A stretch of DNA of 8,930 nucleotides from Sphingomonadaceae bacterium (GCA_019239785.1 JAFAZM010000214.1:1-8930), one strand, 5' to 3'; shown: positions 1 to 7,062, counted from the stretch's first letter. Numbers and translations: made by a program. The notes: generated by a model not told the origin, from the letters alone.

Positions 1-3000
1 GTGCCGCCGGTGGTCTCGGCGACGATGCCAGAGCTGCCCTGGCCGCCGGTGCCGACCGTGCCGTAGGCGCTGACGGCAACGCCGCCGGTGATCGAACGCG
101 CGTAGATGCCGGTGCTGGACGCCCCGCTCGTGGCGACGTCGAACGCATTGCCGTAGACCGAGGCGTTGCCGGTGCCGGCAAGCGCGACGATGCCGGCGCT
201 GCTATTGCCTTCGGTGGTGAGGTCGCCGTTCAGCGTGACGGTGCTCAGCGTGTTGCTCCGGGCATAGATGCCGCCCGAAGAATCGCCCCTGGTATGGACC
301 GGCCCGGCGCTCACGCTGGCGAAGCCGAAGCCGCCCGAGACCTTGGCGACGATGCCGGTGCTGTAATCGCCGCTGGTATCGACCGCGCCGCTGGTACTGA
401 CGGACACGTTGCTGGCGCTCGAACCGGCATAGATGCCGCCGCTATGATCGCCGAGCGTGGTGACGTTGTGGGCATTGACCGTCACCTGGCCGTTCACTGC
501 GCGGCCGTAGATACCGGTGCTGTAGCCACCCGACGTACTCACCAGGCCGTCGCTGACGATCTTGACGCCGCCGGTATCGGAGGTGGCATGGATGCCCTGG
601 CTGTGATCGCCGAGCGTCGCCACGTCGTGCGCGTAGACGGCCGCCTGGTTGGTGCCGGCACGGGCGAAGATGCCGGTGCTGTAGGCGCCTTCGGTGTTCA
701 CCGCGCCGGTGACATGCACATTGGTGCCGAGGCCCTGGCTGCGGGCGTAAATGCCGCCGGCATGATCGCCGCGCGTGTGCACGTCGTTCGCAGTGACGGC
801 GACGCCGGCAGAGCCGGCCGTGTTGTAGGCGCTGATGCCGAGGCTGTGACCGCCGGTCGTGTCGACCAGGCCGTCGGCAGTGACCGAGACGCTGCCGGTC
901 GTCGAATTGGCGCGGATGCCGGTGCTGTAGTCGCCGCCCGTGGTCACATTGTCGGCGTGAACGGTCGCGCTGTCGTTGACGGCGGTCGCGACGATGCCTC
1001 CGCTCCGGCCGCCGTCGGTGGTGACGGTGCCGGTGCTGGTGACGCTGACCGCGCCGCCGGCGCTCGCGGCGGAGATGCCCACGGCATAAGCGCCGCGCGT
1101 ATGCACGTCGTTCGCATTGACGGTGACCGCGCCCGCGCCCCCGGTCGTTGCCGCGTCGATGCCGGTGCTGCGGCCGCCGAACGTGTCGACGAGGCCCTCG
1201 CTGGACACATAGACCGTGCCGAGGGTGGAGCGGGCGGAGATGCCGGCGCTCTCATAGCCGAGCGTGGTGACGTTGTTGGCGTAGACCTTGCTGTTGCCGT
1301 CGGCGGCGACGGCGAGGATGCCTTCGCTCTCATAGCCTTCGGTCGTGACCGTGCCGCTGCTGGTGATGCTGACGCTGCCGCCGGCGCTGCGCCCCTCGAT
1401 CCCTTCGGAATAGCGGCCGCGGGTGTGCACGTCGGCGGCATCGATGGTGACGTTGCCGGTGCCGGCCGTCGTCTGGCCGAACAGGCCGTCGCTGTAATTG
1501 CCGGTGGTCTGGACGAGGCCGTCGCCAGTGATCGAAACGGACCCGGTGCCGGAACGTCCGTAAATGCCGTCGCTGCGGTCGCCCAACGTGGTGACGTTGT
1601 TGCCATGGGCGGTCGCGTCCCCGCTCGGAGCGACGGCAATGATCCCGCCGGCCGCATAGCCTTCGGTGGTGACCGTGCCGGTGCTCGTCGCAGAGGCGCC
1701 GCCGCCGTAGCTGGTCGCCCGGAGGCCGAAGGCATGGTCGCCCCGCGTGTGCACGTCGTTGGCATCAATGGTGGCGTTGCCGGTCCCGCCGAGCGTGACC
1801 GCATCGATCCCGCCGCTGCGCAGGCCCGTCGTGTCGACGAGGCCGTCGCTGCCGGCCGAGACGGCGCCGCTGGTCGATCGCGCATAGATGCCGGTGCTGT
1901 CGTCGCCGCCGGTGGTGACGTCGTGGGCCTGAACGGTCACGCCGAGAACGTCGGCGCGCGCAAAGATGCCGATGCTGGAAGCGCCCGACGTGCTCACCGC
2001 GCCGTCGCTCGTCACCAGAACATGTCCGGACGCCGAATAAGCGTGAACGGCTTCGCTGGAATCGCCGAGCGTGGTCACGTCGTGCGCGTAGACGTTGGCG
2101 CCGAGCGCGCCGCTGGCGGAGATGCCCGTGCTTTGCAGGCCTTCCGTCATCACCGTCCCGCTTGCCGTGACGGCGGCGACGCCGGAGTGGCTCCGGGCTT
2201 CAATGCCGGCGGCATTGTCGCCGCGCGTGTGAACGTCGACCGCATCGACGGTGGCGCTGCTGCCGTTGAGGCCGCTATAGGCGTAGATGCCGATGCTGCG
2301 GTCGCCGGTCGTCTCGACGGCGCCGTCGGCGGTCACCGAAACCTGCAAGGTGGCGTGGGCGTAGATGCCGCTGCTGTCGTCCTCGCCGGTGGTCACGTTG
2401 TTGGCATGGACGGTGACGCCATAGGCGTTGGAGACCGCGAAGATGCCGACGCTGGCGGTGCCTTCCGTGGTGATCGTGCCGGTGCTGGTGACGCTGACCG
2501 GCCCTCCCGTGCTCGTCGCATGGATGCCCTGGGCGTCGTCGCCGCGCGTGTGCACGCTGCCTGCATCGACGGTGACGCCGGCGACGCCGTTGCCGACCGC
2601 GTCGATGCCGCGGCTGTGGTCGCCGGTCGTGTCGATGGTGCCCTCGCTGGTGACCGAGACGGAGCCGCTCTTCGAATGAGCATAGATGCCGGTGCTGTAG
2701 ACGCCGCCGGTGGTCACGTCGCTGGCATGGACGCCGACCGTGCCGTTCGAGGCCTCCGCATGGATGCCCTCGCTATGATCGCCCTCGGTGGTCACCGCAC
2801 CGGTGCTGTTCGCGATCACGCTCCCGCCATAGGAGCGTGCATAGATGCCGATCGCGTAGCCGCCGCGCGTGTGGACCGACCCGGCATAGACGCCGACGTC
2901 GCCGGTGCCGCCCGTCGCGTGGGCGACGATGCCGGTGCTGTGGTCGCCGGTCGTGTCGATGTCGCCGCCGCCGGTAACCGAGACCGCGCCGGCCGGCGAA

Positions 3001-6000
3001 ACCGCGTAGATGCCGATGCTGTCGGTGCCCAAAGTCGTCACCGTGCCGGTGCTGGCGACGTCGACTTTGCCCGTGTGGGAATAAGCGTGAATGCCCTGGC
3101 TGTTGAGGCCCGAGGTGCTGACCGAGCCGCTGGTGACGCTGACGTCGCCATGGCCGTTTGCGTCTATGCCCCGGCTGTCGCTGCCCAGGGTGGTGACCGA
3201 GTCACTGGTGATCCGGACGAAGCCGTCGGCGGAGCTCGCGACGATGCCGGGGCTGCTGGCGCCCGCTGTGGAGACGATGCCGCTGTCCACAGTGACGCCG
3301 ATGTCGGCCGGATCGACGATCGAAACGTGCGGCGAGGCGGGCGGCGCGCTGAAGTCGCACGGCCCCTCGCACTCGGAGGGGCTGACGACGCCCTGGACCG
3401 CGAGGATGCCGCCGGCATGGTCGCCCAGGGTCGTGACCGAATCCGAGGTCACGAAGACGGCGGCCGAGCTGCGCGCGCTGATCCCGATGCTGTAATCGCC
3501 GCTGGTCGCCGTGCCGGTCGATACCGTGCCGGAGGTCACCCTGACGACCGGCGACGCATAGCCGTAACGGTCGGACGAGGCGTAGATTCCGATCGAAGTG
3601 TCGCCGCGGGTGGTGACGCTGTCGCTCGTCACCGTGACATCCGACCCATAGGAATAAGCGACGATGCCGCCGCTCAAATTGCCGGCGGTGTCGACCGTGC
3701 CGCTGTCGACCGTCACGTCGCCCCCCAGGCCGATCGCGTTGATGCCGGGGCTCTGCGTGCCGTAGGTGGTCACTGTGCCGCTGGTGACATGGGCATAGCC
3801 CGTCGCCGAGTAAGCGTCGATGCCCGGGCTGTTGCCGCCGTAGGTGGTCACCGATGTGCTGTCGATGGTCACGCCGCCCGGGCCGACGATATGCGCGGGG
3901 CTGCCGGCCGGGCCGACGATCGGACCGCAGGAGCAGGGCCCGGCAGCATATTGGCGCACGTCGATGCCCGCCGCGTTGGTGCCATGAGTGGTGACGGTGC
4001 CGCTGGTGACGCTGATGCTCCCGCCGAAGGAGGTTGCGCCGATCCCGGTCGAATCGAGACCGTCCGTGACAACCGAGTCGCTGGTGATGGCGATCGGACC
4101 ATAAGCGAGCGCGCCGATCCCGACCGAATGGCTGCCATGGGTCGAGACGTTGCCGCTGCCGATGGTGATGTCGGCGCCCGCATAGGCAAGGATGCCGCTG
4201 CTGAAGGTCGTTCCGGTCGTGGTGACCGAATCGCTCGTGATGTGGACGAAGCCGTCCTCCGAAGCGGCCAGGATGCCGTCGCTGTGCGAGCCGCCGGTCG
4301 AAACGGTGCCGCTGACGATCGAAACGCCCGCCGCCGGGCCCACGAGCGCGCCGGCGCCGGCCGGCCCCTGGATGGTGGGCGGACCCGAGGGGGGGCTGAC
4401 CTGGACCGCGAGAATGCCGACCGCATTGTCGCCGCCGGTGCTGACCGAGGTCGAACCGATGACGACGTTGGTCGTCCCCGACGCATAGATGCCGGTGCTG
4501 CCGGCAAGCCGGGTCGTCACGGAGCCGCTGGTGACGCTGACCGCGCCGGTGCGCGCGTAGGCGTAGATGCCCCGGGAATCGTGCCCCTCGGTCTGGACCG
4601 AAGCGCTGCTGACCGAGACGTCGCCGCCGAAGCTGCGCGCATAGATGCCGTCGGCATAGGCGCCGCGCGTGTGGACGTCGCCCGCGGTCACGCTGACGGC
4701 GCCGATGCCGCTGCCGGTGCGCGCGTAGATGCCGTCGCTCTCATAGCCTGTCGTGTCGACCAGGCCGTCGCTGGTCACCGAGACCGAGCTGGTGTTCGAT
4801 TTGGCGAAGATGCCGGTGCTGTAGTCGCCGATCGTGGTGACGTTGTTGCCGTGGACGCTGACCGCGCCGCCGCTCGAGCGGGCGTAGATGCCGATGCTGT
4901 CGTGATCCTCGGTGGTGACCGTGCCGCTGCTGGAGACGGTCACGGCGCCGCCCGAGCCGAAGGCATGGATGGCGTCGGAATAGGCGCCGCGCGTGTGCAC
5001 GTCCGCCGCGCTCACGTCGACATTGCCGCTGCCGCCCGACGCCTGGGCGCGGATGCCGCCGGCAAAGTCGCCGGTCGTGTCCACAAGGCCGACGCTGGTG
5101 ACCGAGACCGCTCCAGTGACGCTGCCGGCATAGATGCCCGGGCTGTTGTCTGTGGCGGTGGTGACCCCGGCGGCGCGGACGGTGACGTTGCCGTTGTCGG
5201 CGCGGGCGTAGATTCCGGTGCTCGTCGCGCCTTCCGTGATCACGTCGCCGCTGGCCGAGACCGAGACGTCGCCGCCGAAGCTCTTCGCGTAGATGCCGTC
5301 CGACTGGTCGCCGCGCGTGTGCACCGAGCCGGCCGCCACGGTGACGCTGCCGGTGCCGGCCGCGGCGCGCGCGTCGATGCCGGCGCTGCCCTGCCCATAG
5401 GTATTGATCGCGCCGTCGCTGGTGACGGACACGGTGCCGGTGTTGCTGTGGGCAAAGATGCCCGCGCTGCCGGCGCCGCCGGTCGAAACGTCGTGGGCCT
5501 GGACCGCGACACTGCCCTCGTCGGCGCGCGCATAGATGCCGTCGCTCGTGAGGGTGGTCACCGCGCCGGTGCTGGTGACGTTGACCGAGCCGTGCGTGCT
5601 GACCGCGTTGATGCCGATGCTGGTGGTGCCGCCGGTCGACACCGATCCGGTCGACACGGTCACGTCCCCATAAATGGCCGTGGCCCTGATCCCGTCGCTA
5701 TTGTTGCCGGTGGTGACGACCGAGAGATTATAGACCGTTGTCCCGCTGTGGCTGGTGGCGAGAATGCCGATGCTGTCGTCGCCGCCGGTCTGGACGGCGC
5801 CCGACTCGACCCGCGCGGTGGAGTCCGCATTCGCGTGGATACCGACGCTCTGGTCGCCCTCGGTGGTGACGCCGCCTCCGCCGCTGATCGAGACGCTGCC
5901 GGCTGTGCTGGTCGCATCGAGGCCGGTCGAGCGATCGCCGTGCGTGGTGACGTTGCCGCTGTTGGCGATGCTGATATTGCCCGAGGAGGAGCCCAGAATG

Positions 6001-7001
6001 CCGGTGCTGTCGTCGCCGGTCGTCGTGGCCGTGCCGGTGCTGGCGATGGTGACACCGTAGCCGGTTGCCTGGATGCCGACGGACCGGGCGCCACCCGTGG
6101 TGACATCCCCGCTCGAGACGGTGACGAAGCCGAAGGACGAACCCGCGGTTATGCCGGCGCTGTCGTCGCGGGCCGTGGAGACCGTATTGCTGGTGACCGA
6201 GACGTTGGTCCTGCCGTCGGCGGTGATCCCGGCCGAATTGAGGCCCTGGGTGCCGGCGCTGTTGCTGGTGATGGTGACGAAGCCGTCGATGGAGACGCCG
6301 TTGATCGCGGTGCTGGCGTCGCCCGCCGTGGTCGTCGAACCGGCGTTGATGATGACACCGGGCCCGGTCCGCGGCGGGCCGTAGGGATCGCTGCCGCAGC
6401 CATAATAGCCGTAGCAGCCGGGGGGCGGGGTGTAGACATAGCCGCTCTGCCGCCCGTCGATGCCGACGCTCGACGGGCCCGAGGTCGCGACATCGTTGGC
6501 GAGGATGGTGGTCAGGTCGGAGCTGTTGGCGGTGATGCCGACCGAGGACGAACCCGTGGTGGTGACGTGGTCGGCGGCGACGTAGGCCGTGCCGTGGCCG
6601 GAACTGACCCGCACGCCGGGAAGATTGGCGCCGCCGGTGGTGACGAGCGTGTTGGTGGCGCCCTCGACGCGAAGGTCGACCCCCGCGGTGATCGAGGTGG
6701 TGCTGACGGTGCCCTGGCTCTGGAGGCCGGGCTCGAGGGCGATGGTGAGGTCGTCGACGACATTGTCGTAGGTGATGCCGTTCGGATAGGGATTGTTGGC
6801 GGGCGGGCAGGAGACGGTGCCGCCGCCCGCCGGCGGCGGGCCGCATTCCTCCTGGGCACGCGCCGCGGACGGCAGCACGGCCTGGGCGAGCAGCGACGTG
6901 CCGAGCAGGAGCAAGGCCCGGCGCGCGATCGGCGACGCGCGGCCTGGCCTGCCGCCGTCGTCGATCAGAATCGCCCCATAAGGATTGTCCCCAACCGGCA
7001 T
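1..7001 (-). CDS. Giant repetitive exported protein, probable autotransporter adhesin passenger (3' end outside window)
   Basis: The frame is open from the ATG at 7001-6999 to the window edge: 2333 codons and no stop. The start is chosen because GGAGG sits five bases upstream and a signal peptide follows at once. Residues 1-49 are the export signal, and residues 50 to about 130 a cap with C53 and C65 and the motif NGITY. The rest is a ladder of about 26-residue rungs (V-x-T-T-x-G-D-x-S-x-G-I-x-A-x-S, then a G-x-V-x-V strand). By length there are roughly 80 rungs. This composition is typical of beta-helical type V passengers. The protein would be cell-surface and may act in adhesion or biofilm formation, which is inference. 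The translocator barrel is not visible, so a two-partner or type I exported protein is not excluded. However, no two-partner secretion domain or RTX nonapeptides are seen. The only cysteines are four close pairs. The precise role is unknown. Confidence 0.9.
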   Translation of the reverse strand, partial: MPVGDNPYGAILIDDGGRPGRASPIARRALLLLGTSLLAQAVLPSAARAQEECGPPPAGGGTVSCPPANNPYPNGITYDNVVDDLTIALEPGLQSQGTVSTTSITAGVDLRVEGATNTLVTTGGANLPGVRVSSGHGTAYVAADHVTTTGSSSVGITANSSDLTTILANDVATSGPSSVGIDGRQSGYVYTPPPGCYGYYGCGSDPYGPPRTGPGVIINAGSTTTAGDASTAINGVSIDGFVTITSNSAGTQGLNSAGITADGRTNVSVTSNTVSTARDDSAGITAGSSFGFVTVSSGDVTTGGARSVGIQATGYGVTIASTGTATTTGDDSTGILGSSSGNISIANSGNVTTHGDRSTGLDATSTAGSVSISGGGGVTTEGDQSVGIHANADSTARVESGAVQTGGDDSIGILATSHSGTTVYNLSVVTTGNNSDGIRATAIYGDVTVSTGSVSTGGTTSIGINAVSTHGSVNVTSTGAVTTLTSDGIYARADEGSVAVQAHDVSTGGAGSAGIFAHSNTGTVSVTSDGAINTYGQGSAGIDARAAAGTGSVTVAAGSVHTRGDQSDGIYAKSFGGDVSVSASGDVITEGATSTGIYARADNGNVTVRAAGVTTATDNSPGIYAGSVTGAVSVTSVGLVDTTGDFAGGIRAQASGGSGNVDVSAADVHTRGAYSDAIHAFGSGGAVTVSSSGTVTTEDHDSIGIYARSSGGAVSVHGNNVTTIGDYSTGIFAKSNTSSVSVTSDGLVDTTGYESDGIYARTGSGIGAVSVTAGDVHTRGAYADGIYARSFGGDVSVSSASVQTEGHDSRGIYAYARTGAVSVTSGSVTTRLAGSTGIYASGTTNVVIGSTSVSTGGDNAVGILAVQVSPPSGPPTIQGPAGAGALVGPAAGVSIVSGTVSTGGSHSDGILAASEDGFVHITSDSVTTTGTTFSSGILAYAGADITIGSGNVSTHGSHSVGIGALAYGPIAITSDSVVTDGLDSTGIGATSFGGSISVTSGTVTTHGTNAAGIDVRQYAAGPCSCGPIVGPAGSPAHIVGPGGVTIDSTSVTTYGGNSPGIDAYSATGYAHVTSGTVTTYGTQSPGINAIGLGGDVTVDSGTVDTAGNLSGGIVAYSYGSDVTVTSDSVTTRGDTSIGIYASSDRYGYASPVVRVTSGTVSTGTATSGDYSIGISARSSAAVFVTSDSVTTLGDHAGGILAVQGVVSPSECEGPCDFSAPPASPHVSIVDPADIGVTVDSGIVSTAGASSPGIVASSADGFVRITSDSVTTLGSDSRGIDANGHGDVSVTSGSVSTSGLNSQGIHAYSHTGKVDVASTGTVTTLGTDSIGIYAVSPAGAVSVTGGGDIDTTGDHSTGIVAHATGGTGDVGVYAGSVHTRGGYAIGIYARSYGGSVIANSTGAVTTEGDHSEGIHAEASNGTVGVHASDVTTGGVYSTGIYAHSKSGSVSVTSEGTIDTTGDHSRGIDAVGNGVAGVTVDAGSVHTRGDDAQGIHATSTGGPVSVTSTGTITTEGTASVGIFAVSNAYGVTVHANNVTTGEDDSSGIYAHATLQVSVTADGAVETTGDRSIGIYAYSGLNGSSATVDAVDVHTRGDNAAGIEARSHSGVAAVTASGTVMTEGLQSTGISASGALGANVYAHDVTTLGDSSEAVHAYSASGHVLVTSDGAVSTSGASSIGIFARADVLGVTVQAHDVTTGGDDSTGIYARSTSGAVSAGSDGLVDTTGLRSGGIDAVTLGGTGNATIDANDVHTRGDHAFGLRATSYGGGASATSTGTVTTEGYAAGGIIAVAPSGDATAHGNNVTTLGDRSDGIYGRSGTGSVSITGDGLVQTTGNYSDGLFGQTTAGTGNVTIDAADVHTRGRYSEGIEGRSAGGSVSITSSGTVTTEGYESEGILAVAADGNSKVYANNVTTLGYESAGISARSTLGTVYVSSEGLVDTFGGRSTGIDAATTGGAGAVTVNANDVHTRGAYAVGISAASAGGAVSVTSTGTVTTDGGRSGGIVATAVNDSATVHADNVTTGGDYSTGIRANSTTGSVSVTADGLVDTTGGHSLGISAYNTAGSAGVAVTANDVHTRGDHAGGIYARSQGLGTNVHVTGAVNTEGAYSTGIFARAGTNQAAVYAHDVATLGDHSQGIHATSDTGGVKIVSDGLVSTSGGYSTGIYGRAVNGQVTVNAHNVTTLGDHSGGIYAGSSASNVSVSTSGAVDTSGDYSTGIVAKVSGGFGFASVSAGPVHTRGDSSGGIYARSNTLSTVTLNGDLTTEGNSSAGIVALAGTGNASVYGNAFDVATSGASSTGIYARSITGGVAVSAYGTVGTGGQGSSGIVAETTGG
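300..782 (-). repeat. Six-rung super-repeat unit B (483 bp)
   Basis: It has the same order as unit A: H, E, N, then LVSTSGGYSTGIYGRA, then an extra N rung (HNVTTLGDHSGGIYAGS), then D. The extra pair again includes a VSTSG rung, so units A and B probably share one ancestral six-rung unit. Confidence 0.75.
1755..2234 (-). repeat. Six-rung super-repeat unit A (480 bp)
   Basis: The rung order is H, E, N, then an extra VSTSG-type rung (AVSTSGASSIGIFARA) and an extra N rung (HDVTTGGDDSTGIYARS), then D. It exceeds the neighbouring 324-bp units by 156 bp, which is 52 residues or two rungs. Confidence 0.75.
3297..3395 (-). other. Pro-rich loop insertion 4 with C1211 and C1215
   Basis: After GDHAGGILAVQ comes GVVSPSECEGPCDFSAPP and about 15 more residues, then the strand pattern resumes at IGVTV. 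The entry motif GILAVQ is identical to that of insertion 2. The rung downstream (SADGFVRITSDSV) matches the one downstream of insertion 2, so the two loops sit in duplicated surroundings. Confidence 0.7.
3873..3953 (-). other. Pro/Gly-rich loop insertion 3 with C1023 and C1025
   Basis: After AAGIDVRQ comes YAAGPCSCGPIVGPAGSP, followed by HIVGPGG before the strand resumes at GVTI. The C-S-C pair is the tightest of the four. It resembles insertion 2 in the GPAG and VGP elements and insertion 1 in its R-Q entry. It is a possible disulfide or metal-binding loop. Function is not known. Confidence 0.7.
4326..4403 (-). other. Pro/Gly-rich loop insertion 2 (no cysteine)
   Basis: After GDNAVGILAVQ comes VSPPSGPPTIQGPAGAG and a further Gly/Ala/Pro stretch of about 25 residues in all. 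The strand pattern then resumes at GVSI. It lies at the same rung position as the other loops but lacks a Cys pair. The GPAG...VGP core resembles insertion 3. The plus strand has a run of seven G at 4389-4395, which is C7 in the coding strand. Confidence 0.7.
4500..5324 (-). repeat. Super-repeat array 1, four-rung units of 324 bp
   Basis: Marker rungs V-H-T-R-G begin at 5324, 5000 and 4676, exactly 324 bp (108 residues) apart. Each complete unit has four rungs in fixed order: H (VHTRG), E (V-x-T-E-G), N (VTT, often preceded by N or G) and D (VDTTG). The third unit keeps its H and E rungs and then passes into the central block. The markers at 5000 and 4676 read HTRGAYS and HTRGAYA, and the one at 5324 reads HTRGDQS. 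Confidence 0.85.
5325..6599 (-). repeat. N-proximal beta-helix rungs, mixed types
   Basis: This stretch reads as consecutive rungs of about 22-27 residues ending in S-x-G-I-x-A, for example DDSTGILGSS, DRSTGLDATS, DQSVGIHANA and DDSIGILATS. The V-H-T-R-G marker of the later super-repeats is absent. A regular four-rung order is not yet established, but the last rungs before 5325 already show the INTYGQGSAGI and SVHTRG order. One loop insertion interrupts it at 6357-6449. Rung boundaries were read by eye. Confidence 0.75.
6357..6449 (-). other. Pro/Gly/Tyr-rich loop insertion 1 with C196 and C202
   Basis: Immediately after a rung ending VGIDGRQ, about 30 residues break the pattern: a Tyr/Pro-rich segment, CYGYYGC (C196 and C202), then Pro/Gly residues, before the strand pattern resumes at GVII. 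It is probably a loop protruding from the beta-helix, with a possible local disulfide. Three other insertions occur at the same rung position, after a Q that follows GI-x-x. Confidence 0.7.
6600..6854 (-). other. N-terminal cap of the passenger with a Cys pair
   Basis: From Q50, the mature N-terminus reads C53, a Pro/Gly-rich stretch, GGTVSC with C65, then NNPYPNGITYDN and a first strand LTIALEPG. The arrangement C-x11-C followed by a GIT-Y motif resembles the start of many alphaproteobacterial repeat-rich autotransporters. It probably caps the beta-helix, with C53 and C65 able to form a disulfide. The capping role is inference. The boundary with the first regular rung (about residue 130) is approximate. 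Confidence 0.5.
6855..7001 (-). other. Signal peptide with a long N-region
   Basis: Residues 1-49. A polar N-region of about 28 residues, with several arginines ending in ARR, precedes a hydrophobic core (ALLLLGTSLLAQAVL) and a cleavage-like site ARA|QE after A49. The N-region is longer than in ordinary Sec signals, as often seen in large autotransporters. Sec export across the inner membrane is expected. The cleavage site is inferred from the A-x-A pattern. Confidence 0.8.
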
Positions 7002-7006
7002 GATGA

Positions 7007-7011
7007 CCTCC
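7007..7011 (-). promoter_or_regulatory. Ribosome binding site of the adhesin gene
   Basis: GGAGG on the minus strand lies five bases before the ATG at 7001. It decides the start. A nearby ATG at 7020 lies upstream of this site in another frame and gives only an Arg/His-rich shadow product. Confidence 0.8.
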
Positions 7012-7022
7012 ACAGATCATCG

Positions 7023-7039
7023 GCCGGATTCATTCCGGC
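7023..7039. repeat. Short inverted repeat in the adhesin leader
   Basis: Perfect 6-bp arms GCCGGA and TCCGGC are separated by TTCAT. The repeat lies a few bases upstream of the adhesin ribosome binding site and would form a small hairpin in its leader RNA. It could be chance in GC-rich DNA. Confidence 0.35.
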
Positions 7040-7062
7040 TCGTTGATGAGGGCGTAACCCAT

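Larger units (their letters stand above)
1..2876 (-). repeat. Super-repeat array 2, four- and six-rung units
   Basis: VHTRG marker rungs begin at 2876, 2555, 2234, 1754, 1430, 1106, 782 and 299. Unit lengths are 321, 321, 480, 324, 324, 324 and 483 bp, and the last unit runs off the window. Four-rung units keep the order H, E, N, D. The rungs carry type-specific linkers, such as GGxVSVTSTG after H, TGSVSVTSDG after N, and GGxGNVTVxA after D. Sequence identity has decayed while unit length is nearly exact, which suggests structural constraint or repeated unequal exchange. Confidence 0.85.
2877..4530 (-). repeat. Central block, two-rung alternation
   Basis: The VHTRG marker is absent for 1800 bp between 4676 and 2876. 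Rungs instead alternate between an S-G-T-V-S/T-T type and an S-D-S-V-T-T type. These carry shorter strands and the loop insertions 2, 3 and 4. The block contains at least one internal duplication of about 1.0 kb: the motif DGFV[HR]ITSDSVTT recurs at 4256 and 3227, 1029 bp apart. It seems to be an older or separately evolved segment spliced between the two four-rung arrays. Confidence 0.75.

Noticed and set aside
1..6600. CRISPR array or simple tandem DNA repeat
   Set aside because: The periodicity is in a translated frame with diverged repeats and no identical direct repeats separated by unique spacers. It is protein-level rung repetition.
1..6600. RTX calcium-binding or YadA-head repeats
   Set aside because: The rungs lack the G-G-x-G-x-D nonapeptide of RTX proteins and the roughly 14-residue S-x-A-x-G pattern of YadA heads. 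The unit is about 26 residues with S-x-G-I-x-A.
5728..7020. A 430-codon minus-strand frame starting 19 bases upstream of the adhesin start
   Set aside because: The product is an Arg/His-rich shadow of the adhesin in another frame. Its ATG lies before the ribosome binding site that serves the start at 7001.
7023..7039. Rho-independent terminator
   Set aside because: The hairpin has only 6-bp arms and no T-run on either strand, and it lies between divergent genes where no transcript is expected to end.
294..7046. A 2250-codon open frame on the plus strand
   Set aside because: It is in exact codon register with the minus-strand adhesin, so a stop would need a TTA, CTA or TCA codon in the sense gene. 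GC-rich codon use avoids these. Its product is Asp/Arg/Ala/Gly-rich with no signal or domain, while the sense frame has a ribosome binding site, a signal peptide and clean rungs.
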